Shown one piece after another: positions 56,061-64,000 of a stretch of 64,000 bases of DNA. The stretch is taken from assembly GCF_015706575.1 (NCBI RefSeq), contig NW_024037076.1:16682898-16746897 (forward strand), read 5' to 3'. Below the pieces are notes generated by a model, which saw only the letters and a list, made by a program, of their open reading frames with translations, was not told where the DNA came from and searched no databases. The translations under genes were made by a program, and so were the position numbers. Each line of letters starts with the position of its first letter. Position 1 is the stretch's first letter. The DNA is from Patiria miniata (lineage: Eukaryota > Echinodermata > Asteroidea > Valvatida > Asterinidae).

Positions 56061-57092
56061 GATGAATTCAACTGACTCGGATATAAGAAAACAAAAAAAT
56101 GTAACTCAGATTCAAAAGCACAACAGTACGAAAGCCCATTAGCGCCACTGCAAGTATATATGTTACAGATTGTGTAATTCGTTATTACGGATTATTAATT
56201 CGTTATTACGGATTATTAATTCGTTATAACGGATTATTTAATTCGTTATTACGGATTATTAATTCGTTATTACGGATTATTAATTCGTTATAACGGATTA
56301 TTAATTCGTTATTACGGATTATTTAATTCGTTATTACGGATTATTAATTCGTTATTACGAATTAGGTCTGATGTTCTCATCGTGGAGAGCACGTGACCAG
56401 GGGCCTGTGTATAAAGCGCCGCTAGGCGGCGCTATCTTTGCATACAACGTTTGCACTCCTAGCCTGTGCCATACTTGCCGAGTAATGACTCAGAACGTAT
56501 GAGTAATTCGTAATAACGAATTAATAATCCGTAATAACGAATTAAATAATCCGTTATAACGAATTAGTAATCCGTAATAACGAATTAAATAATCCGTAAT
56601 AACGAATTAAATAATCCGTAATAACGAATTAATAATCCGTAATAACGAATTAGTAATCCGTAATAACGAATTAATAATCCGTAATAACGAATTAAATAAT
56701 CCGTTATAACGAATTAGTAATCCGTAATAACGAATTAAATAATCCGTAATAACGAATTAATAATCCGTAATAACGAATTAGTAATCCGTAATAACGAATT
56801 AATAATCCGTAATAACGAATTAAATAATCCGTTATAACGAATTAGTAATCCGTAATAACGAATTAAATAATCCGTAATAACGAATTAATAATCCGTAATA
56901 ACGAATTAGTAATCCGTAATAACGAATTAATAATCCGTAATAACGAATTAAATAATCCCCAACATATATACTTGCAGTGGCGCTAATGGGCTTTCGTACA
57001 ACAGCCGCACGTGCGAACCAAAATAAACTTATCTAGGAAATGAAGAGCGCCCTCCATTGACGAGAACTGGACAAACACGAGTCCTAAGCAAG
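56061..57092. promoter_or_regulatory. Head-to-head SLIMP/TADA1 promoter interval
   Basis: 1,032 bp between divergent start codons. Removing the 872-bp transposon leaves ~160 bp, so the ancestral bidirectional promoter was very short. No TATA box was recognised. Confidence 0.6.
56127..56998. mobile_element. 872-bp inverted-repeat transposon between SLIMP and TADA1
   Basis: CAACAG flanks both sides (56121-56126, 56999-57004). TIRs TACGAAAGCCCATTAGCGCC and complement, ~38 bp. A left array (~56174-56362) of TTCGTTATTACGGATTATTAA-type 21-22-bp units faces a longer, oppositely oriented right array (~56500-56955), with a unique ~135-bp centre containing GCGCCGCTAGGCGGCGC. Confidence 0.9.
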
Positions 57093-60000
57093 ATGAGCGA
57101 CCTTAAAATCGCCAAGAGAAATCTGTCCGATGCAATCGGCGATAACATCAAACAGTAAGTTTTAGACTGAGTCGGAAATGACAATGAGGTGTGGAGGTGT
57201 CATACCATTAAATGAATCCTTTGTTGAATTGCAAGGGAGTGAGTTATCAAGCAAATAAAATACAGCTTAAACGTAAAAGAAACGAAGTGGCTATCGTTAC
57301 GGCAGTTGTTGTTTAGCGCCCTCTACGATACTTTTTTGATACGCACGCAGGTATATAATTATTTGTTTCCACATGTTGAAGCAAGCAGTGCGACAGCTCA
57401 GGCGATAGAGGGTATGATTTTGCACCGCGAGGTTGCGGGTTCGAAACTCAGTTTTGCACTGGAATTTTTTTCCTTTTCTAACCTGAGGCTTTGGAGGATT
57501 TTTTTTAAAAGGGAAATAAAGTCCGAATTTCATAACGTTCAAATTCACTTTTTTCCTTCTAATTTTATATTTTCTTGTCATGTTTTTATAAAAGTTGCAG
57601 TCTACCGTAACGATAGAAAATGGGAAATGCGTTACGGCTGCCGTAACAATAGCCACTGCGTAAAAGAAATGTCTCCAGTCTGCCAGTAGGGCGCCCTCTT
57701 TAACTTTTTGACCATACAAAACATGTATTTATGTAAAAAATAAGAATATCTTTCTTTTCACTAGGCCTAGGCCTATTTTTAATTGACTCCAACATTTAAT
57801 TGCAGAATATTACAATTTACATTGTCTTTTTCTGACCCGTCTTATGCCCGTGGCTGTGTAGGCTGTGATTTTTGTTTTAATTTTATTTAAAGGAAAATAG
57901 GCCTAAAAAAGTACTGGCATGACATGGGCATGATGGGAGTGGGAGTGGACTAAAAATAAAAACATGCTGAAGTCTGAAATTGTAATGAAATGTGGTCCGA
58001 TTCTGACCTCGTGAATATCCTCCAGTCACCATTATCGGCGCAGGTAACGTTTGCAACACACGCGTGTTGTCCAATGCAAATTGAGAGTGCGTCAAAATAG
58101 ATCCTCGTCATTTTAGGCATGTTAGGTGGACTGTACGAAGTCACAATGTTGGCGTGGAACCGGACTAAGATTTGTCACGGTAAAAATGTCTTAAGTCCGA
58201 AAAACAGTCACTTCTCAAGTTCAGTGAATATCTGGCAATCGATTGGGCTATCATTATCAAGCGCAATTTGGACGCCTTGCACGCGCAAGTTTCAAAACAT
58301 TCCAATTAATACATTCTTTCCATCCCCCTTGCCACAATTTTTTTTTAAATAATAAAGCCCTCATTTTATGTAATTCCTTTTGAAATTAGTTGTAATGAAC
58401 AGTTATCATCCATCCTGTTAATTCCCCCCCCCCCCCAAAACCTCCCTAGCACGAAAGAGCTACAATGTACATGTACGTGTCTTTTTTAACCCTTTTGTTA
58501 TGATTTTTTTGTCTCTAACTGTTACACATGTAGGTACTGGTCCAACATGAAGTTGTGGTACAGACAAAAAGTAAGTTTTATCTTCTACGGTACCCGTATC
58601 TTGCTCACCGCCATCATGACCATGGAGAAAAGACTCATTGTTCTAAATATAAGACCACCTAAGAAAAAAAAAATACAAAGGGAACATCAAGGTTGCTTGC
58701 ATTGACCACAGTGTTAGTACATTTGACATCCGCGTACATTTTATTTTATTAAAAATTGACTCCATTTAGCTTGTTTAAACAGGCCAGGAAACTGAGCTAC
58801 ATCAGACAGGGCTCTGGAGTGCTCTGAAACGTGCAAAACTAAATCAGGCCCACTTTACTCACAGTTTAGCTAGCAAATTTCTCCAAAAATTCCACTGGGG
58901 CCAAGAAAATGTCCTCAGTATTTCTCCAACCAAGTTTGCAGACTCAATTCAATTTTTAAAGGAGACTTTTCTTCAATATTTTGCACCTGAGAGGGAAGTC
59001 AAGTGATTTCAAAATGAGGCTAAAGACGAGACTGGTACATGTCCAACCATGGTCCAACTGTTTGAAAAGACTGATCTCTTCATCCAGTGTCAATAGTCTG
59101 GTGGCTTGACTATGGAAAAATGTGTAGTAAATTGAGACTAGTTCCCGCTTCATGCCACTTGTTTCTTAAAAATTCTTTTGGCATGGTTGATTGATGCAGT
59201 ACTGAAGCTGTGTTGGACTGGTTGTTTCAGGTGCCAGTCTATTTTCTTGTTTTGCATGTTTTCAATACCTTAAGTTTTGGGACTCTCATACACAGTATTG
59301 AGAGTCCCAAATTTTCGGACTAGAGCTACATCTACGTAAGGCCAAAAAAAAAAGTTTCTGGTATGGAGCTTGCCCAAAAAGTGGTGCGGCGACGCGGCTT
59401 TTTTTTTTTTTACCTGACTTTTTTGCTTCAAATGTCGGCTGATGACTGCAAATGGTGCCCGACTAAACTTAGTGCAAATATATGGGAGTCCAGAGAGGCC
59501 ACATAAAGCTTATTCTCGATCATAACCCCATCTAAAAACACATTAAAATTGTGCAGCAGCAGGATTCCAGTCAAACCAGTGAGTTTGGCGGTTTTGAGAC
59601 ATCATCTTTCATTGAAAAAAAAACTTTTTCATTTTGCCGACGCGCATGGCTAACCTGCCACACATGTATTTGGACAAATAGGCCCTGTTTGTGTAAATTG
59701 AAGTCATAACAATGGACGGGGTCATTTTTTTGCACTTCTTCTTTTCAGATAACAAAAGAAGAATTTGATTTAGAAGCCCGCCGTCTTCTAAATGATGAAA
59801 ACGGTATGTCACGTATTTTGCTTCATTGTATTACCCCTGACTATTATGCCATTGCATCTGATGTCTTCAGTCAACCCTAAGCAATACATGTACATGTACC
59901 TATAAAAGTAAAGACATAATCTTGCTTGACCATCTTCATTTATCTTTATTTATCACTCTTTAGCCGACACAATTCTCCAAAATGTTCACAAGGCAAAGAC

Positions 60001-60146
60001 AAGGTCATCAGTATTTCACCAGCCAAGTTTGAAGTCTCAAATCAATTATTAAATGAGACTTTTCTTCAATAATTTACCCCTGAGAGTGAAGCCAAGTGAT
60101 CTTAATTGAACCCTAAAAGGGCTGGGTTGTTTTGACCATCTCTCAG

Positions 60147-60177
<31 letters not shown>

Positions 60178-63100
60178 CGAAGATCTCAGCCATCAAATGA
60201 AGAAAAATTTTGAAACTCAGTACATGCATAGAACAACTCTTCATGAACATACCAAAGAAATTTCATGACTATAGGTCAAAGGATTTTGGAATTATGGCTA
60301 ATTAATTATTCATATGCACGAATGGTAATTCTGCTCTGTGTACACTACGTATATGGGAAAACATTTTCGCTGCGCGGCAACCCGCGGTCCGATTTTTATG
60401 TTTTTGGTGTTAAAAAATGTGCAAGGCTTGAGGCTAAAAAGTCAGCTCGGGTCGCGAAAAAAATTTTTCGAGGCTATCGCGTAAAAAGTTGGGGGGGGGC
60501 GGATTCTGCCCCTCCCCCCCCCCCTGTAAGGTTAAGGTCTAAGACTAGACTGGTACATGTCAGGCTGTTTGAAAGATTGACCCTTCAATGGTCTGGTGGC
60601 AGACTATGGAGAGATGTGTAGAAATAGACCGGCACCAGATGTTTCTTTTGACACAGTTGACTGATGCTGTACTAAAGGGTTGTTGGACTGTGCCAGTCTA
60701 TTCTCTTATGTTGCACGTTTTCAGTACCCTAAGTTTTGGGACTCTCATACAGATACACAGTATTAAGAGTCCCACATTTTCGGACTAGGGGGAGTACTGT
60801 GGGGATATTGTAGTAACAAATCTGTAGATTTGTTAGCATGTTGAAAACTAATAAAACCTTGTACATACTTGTGTCCTTTCTATTTTTGTTTCAGTTCATT
60901 TGCACAATGAGTTTCTGGTGACAGTATTGACAAGATGTCAAGTGCTTAGTTCAGAATCATCAGGTGAGTTCAAACAATACAACGGGCTCCGTGCGCCAAC
61001 AAAAGAGGGCGCGTTTGTACCACTTTGAGAGCCCCTTGGACGGAACACCGCGTGTGCTCACTGTACTGGTTCGCGCACGAAGTACGCACGACGTACAATG
61101 TATTTATCCTGAATGTGCACAAAGCTGTGCCATAGCACCCTTGTGCGTGAGCATCAGGCGTCTTTCGAATACGTTCAAACTTGCGATGGTCTCCCAGACT
61201 AATCCCAGTACATCATGTACATGGATGCACATGTAACTGCTTAAATTATTTGTGGTCATGGTGTATCTAGATTTATAAGTGAAAATTAGGGAGCTGCACC
61301 CGATTTCACGAAGCGCTGCGACGCGTCGCAACTCAAGTTACGACGTGTAACACGTCGCAACTCGCGACGCGTCGTATCTTCCATTTCACTAAAGTTGCGA
61401 TGTGTTGAACGCGTCGTAAGTTCCTTGACAACGGCTTAAAACACGTCGCAAGTTACGACGTGTCTAGTGGTCATCGCAAAATAAGAAGAGTCATTTCTAA
61501 GCCAGTTTTATGCCACAAACATTACATTAACGAGATTATAATACCGAGGCAATGTGTGTAAAGTTGTAAATAGAAAATTCATTGAATAATTATGAATTAG
61601 ACCGGAATATTAGAGTTGAAATTTCAAAGTAGCTATACAGTCCAATGAGAGCTTGTTTTCCTTCAAAATTGCATCGCAAGGCCGCCATTTTGTTTTACGT
61701 TTTAACAAATTTCGAGCTGAGATCCGACGACTCTTTGTTGAATATCAGACGACTATTTACTGTGCGCTGACTAAAGACATAAAACAGTCACCGAGTTGTG
61801 CTATAAATACACCTACGACGCGTCGCACTTACGACGTGTTTAGTGAAATGGATCGCAGGACGCGTCGCAGCTGCGACGCATCGTAGAGATACGACGCGTC
61901 GCATCGCTGCGATGCATCGTAAGTTACGAAGAGTTTGATGAAATCGGGTGCTGGACTTATAACCAATACTTTTGCTTGGACCTTTGTTTGGGTCTTTGCC
62001 CTCTGTTCGCTTTGTCCCTATTACATATCTGACATTATTTTGATGACATAATAGTCCGTCCAGAAAGGAACTTGGCACTATCGTATACTCGGTAGTTTTG
62101 TGAAGATATATCATGGTTTTTCTATAATCCAATATCTCACAAGCCTGTCTTTTATTAACTTTTTTGTAAGTCTTTGTTGCAATAGTCATTTTAGGTTTCT
62201 CACTTTCCCAGCAGAGGCGGCCAAGGTCAAGAGCAGCAATTTGTCAAGCAGCTCAGACAAGGCCTCCAAGAAGAGCAAACCACCAAAGAAGAAGAAAGTC
62301 CTGGTCAGACCCACCTTTGAGGTCAGTCTTGAGGTCAAAAGGTCAACCTTAAGCAATGTGCTTTTGAGTGTTTTAAAAAAAAAGGGCCAAATGATGGCGT
62401 GGTTATGGGCACCATTGCCACTGAGCATACAAACATTCATTTGCTTCTAGATAGTTTAGATGATAGAGCACCGGTTTGGTATTTCGGAGGTTACTTGTTT
62501 AAATCCTGTGCAAGTTCATTTCTTTTGGTCATTTTTAAAATTGAGGTTTGAAAGAAGCATTAACCCTAACCCCCTAGGCTCTTGCACTAGAAAGGATACC
62601 AAACCTAACAAATTTCAACAGCTGCATACAGGTCTGTAAGCACTGGTACCAAAACTGCCAAACTCCAACAGGCCTTGTACGGGGAACAGTACTAAACCTG
62701 CCAAACTCCAACTGTTGGAGTTTGATTGACTTGGTATGGATGGGCCTATGCATTGTCGAGTGATTGGATAGGGATGGTACCAAACCTAACAAAATAAAGC
62801 AATATATTTGACCAGGAACTGTACTGGGGACCGTGGGTGAGCGTACCCACGAAGAAATGCCTGTGAACTCCCATGTACATGCACATTTGACCACAAACTG
62901 TGCTGAGGACCGTGGGTGAGCATACCCACGAAGAAATGCCAGTGAACTCCCTCAAACTCCAACGTGTTCACAAATCTTCTGCCCCAAACCTCACAAAATT
63001 CAACAGGGTCTCCCTGGGCCTTTGGTACCCAGTCAATCAAAGTCCAACACCAGCTGGCCAGTGTTCGGTACCAACCCTGCCAAAATCAAGCAAAACCCGC

Positions 63101-63864
63101 TGTTGGAGCTTGATGGGCTCAGGGTTGTTAGGGTTAAAGGGCCCATCAATGTAATTTTATGTAGGTGTGGGCGGGGTTACGTCCAGCGGTGAAAACATGT
63201 ATTCGCCTGCTTTCTAGTTTTCACCGGTTGGGATGAGTTGCCTTTCAAGACTCCAGACTCAAGAACCATAGAGTTTTATGTAAATAGGTCCGGGAACTAG
63301 ACTAGGCAATGTATAAGAAGCTCCCTGATGTCTGTGCTCACCTATGGGCTCCGTGTGCCAACGAAAGAGGGCGCCCTTTTACCTAGCAACGACGTCCCAT
63401 GGGCAGGACATTTAGGTGGTTGACGCGCACCGTTCCTTGTGTGTGACGCACGTGCACCAGAAGATTCAGTTGTACTATATACATGCGGTGCTAGTGGTGG
63501 CTACGCGTCGCGGCAAAATTGCAGTCAGGCAAGATGGCGTCGGTCAGTCACCCCCAACTGTACTTTCTTTGCCGGTGAGGGGGTACTTGTGAACGGAGCG
63601 GATAGTGGACCAGAGATGTTAGCAGTGCCTCTCAATACCACTGTTATAATTGTTTGTTTTCAGAATCGCTTTGTGCCATCAGATCCCATGCTGAAGGCGC
63701 CCGCAGTGGCCATGCAGGTTGAAGAGTCGTTGGACTTCTGCGCTCGGAGTTTGTTCTTACCAGACGCTGCCATGCTGCACGGGCGTGTCTTTGTGACGGC
63801 GTGGGAGTGGGGCGTCGACAATGTCTCAGGAGCTACTATACCCTTGATAACACACTCAGTGCAG
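57093..63864 (+). CDS. TADA1: Transcriptional adapter 1 (SAGA subunit), 5' six exons
   Basis: TADA1 (yeast Hfi1 homologue) is a core structural subunit of the SAGA histone acetyltransferase co-activator. Exons: 57093-57154, 58534-58570, 59749-59803, 60895-60963, 62212/62215-62321, 63664-63864. The reading is continuous: MSDLKIAKRNLSDAIGDNIK, then YWSNMKLWYRQK, ITKEEFDLEARRLLNDEN, HLHNEFLVTVLTRCQVLSS, a Lys/Ser-rich linker (SKKSKPPKKKKVLVRPTF), and a block with LFLPDAAMLHGRVFVTAWEWGVDNV. The acidic/amphipathic blocks match recalled vertebrate TADA1 in the same order. The last visible exon ends with donor GTAACG at 63865, so the C-terminal half lies beyond the window. The ATG at 57093 is the first methionine of the conserved N-terminus. 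Introns hold repeats only. Confidence 0.92.
57387..57460 (+). repeat. tRNA-like sequence in TADA1 intron 1
   Basis: CAGTGCGACAGCTCAGGCGA ... GCGGGTTCGAAACTC ... GCACTG: acceptor-like ends pair and a B-box is present, but no good anticodon stem is visible. SINE remnant. Confidence 0.4.
59340..59650 (+). mobile_element. GGCCAAAAA-TIR element, right end missing
   Basis: TAA then GGCCAAAAAAAAAAGTTTCT; ~300 bp closely match 38395-38700, then homology stops before the right TIR. Confidence 0.8.
60149..60177 (+). repeat. G29 homopolymer
   Basis: Uninterrupted run of 29 G. Similar runs: G21 at 37985-38005 and C22 at 51404-51425. Length is assembly-sensitive. Confidence 0.9.
61296..61951. mobile_element. 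TIR element with ACGCGTCGCA repeats
   Basis: GCACCCGATTTCAC and complement at the ends; many ACGACGCGTCGCA-type units at both ends facing each other. CpG-dense in TADA1 intron 4. Confidence 0.75.
62564..63133. mobile_element. TTAA-flanked element with CCCTAAC ends (570 bp)
   Basis: TTAA-CCCTAAC ... GTTAGGG-TTAA, a piggyBac-like layout. Interior: repeated ACCAAACCT(A/G)CCAAA(A/C)TCCAAC units and a ~75-bp direct duplication (62822-62890, 62897-62955). Confidence 0.75.
63349..63560 (+). repeat. Dispersed ~190-bp repeat, copy 2
   Basis: Lies ~100 bp before TADA1 exon 6. Starts GGGCTCCGTGTGCCAACGAA; the same start recurs at 60984 (GGGCTCCGTGCGCCAACAAA) without the rest. Confidence 0.75.
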
Positions 63865-64000
63865 GTAACGCAGATTGATCAGAGATTGAAATCTCTAGTC
63901 CTAGTCAATCACAAGTCAAATACAAGCCCAGGCTTCAAAGTATTCCTACTTTTCCTACTTATTTTCTTGAACTCGTACTTTTTCGTCACACAACTCTGAA

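Larger units (their letters stand above)
58890..60787 (+). repeat. Two diverged copies of one repeat flanking TADA1 exon 3
   Basis: 58890-59325 and about 59990-60787 share GAGACTTTTCTTCAATA, GACTGGTACATGTC, TTGTTGGACTG and a final GGGACTCTCATAC...GAGAGTCCCA hairpin. The second copy has an insertion with a G29 run (60149-60177). Confidence 0.7.

Noticed and set aside
56174..56955. CRISPR or centromere-type array
   Set aside because: No unique spacers, and the arrays lie inside a transposon with TIRs and a target duplication.
63439..63663. Upstream extension of TADA1 exon 6
   Set aside because: The frame is open, but the sequence is a dispersed repeat (copy at 33655-33845) and a good acceptor (TTTTCAG) lies at 63663.

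Overview
This is animal nuclear DNA: short exons with GT-AG introns, no bacterial operon layout, and very dense small transposons. The gene set and repeat style suggest a marine invertebrate, probably a deuterostome such as an echinoderm. That placement is inference.

Three host genes are present. (1) GTF2H4 (TFIIH subunit p52), + strand: ten exons from 352 to 32036, with the 5' part of the gene outside the window. (2) A degenerate mitochondrial seryl-tRNA synthetase-like protein (SLIMP type), - strand: 16 exons from 56060 down to 36255, 489 in-phase codons including the stop. (3) TADA1 (SAGA adaptor), + strand, from 57093 and running off the right edge. GTF2H4 and SLIMP are tail to tail. SLIMP and TADA1 are head to head across about 1 kb that is mostly filled by one 872-bp inverted-repeat transposon.

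The main accessory feature is a complete Polinton/Maverick (adintovirus-type endogenous DNA virus), 10421-27434, inside the GTF2H4 intron 9400-29063. It has 182-bp terminal inverted repeats that I read as identical, a 5-bp target duplication CATCT, and no broken reading frame. It encodes protein-primed DNA polymerase B, a DDE integrase, a probable double jelly-roll capsid protein, an FtsK/HerA-type packaging ATPase, several membrane or coiled-coil proteins, a TFIIB-like zinc-ribbon protein and a conserved unknown protein. I found no adenain/Ulp1-like maturation protease. Most of its ORFs are preceded within about 40 bp by a shared A/T promoter pattern (TTTAAA, then a TATA-like block touching the ATG). 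The last gene instead has five GTCACGCT-type iterons and a TATATGA box. Self-encoded TFIIB-like protein plus a recurrent promoter suggests the element directs its own late transcription through host RNA polymerase II. This is the most interesting hypothesis here.

The rest is introns and spacers filled with non-autonomous DNA transposons: nine copies of a ~515-bp TTAA-flanked MITE with a central palindrome (MITE-1), three copies of a second TTAA MITE, two further TTAA elements, a hAT-like element with internal minisatellite, Mutator-like and Harbinger-like elements, several near-perfect foldbacks and tRNA-derived SINE pieces. The Polinton itself landed inside an older ~490-bp repeat whose uninterrupted paralogue lies at 46014-46501.
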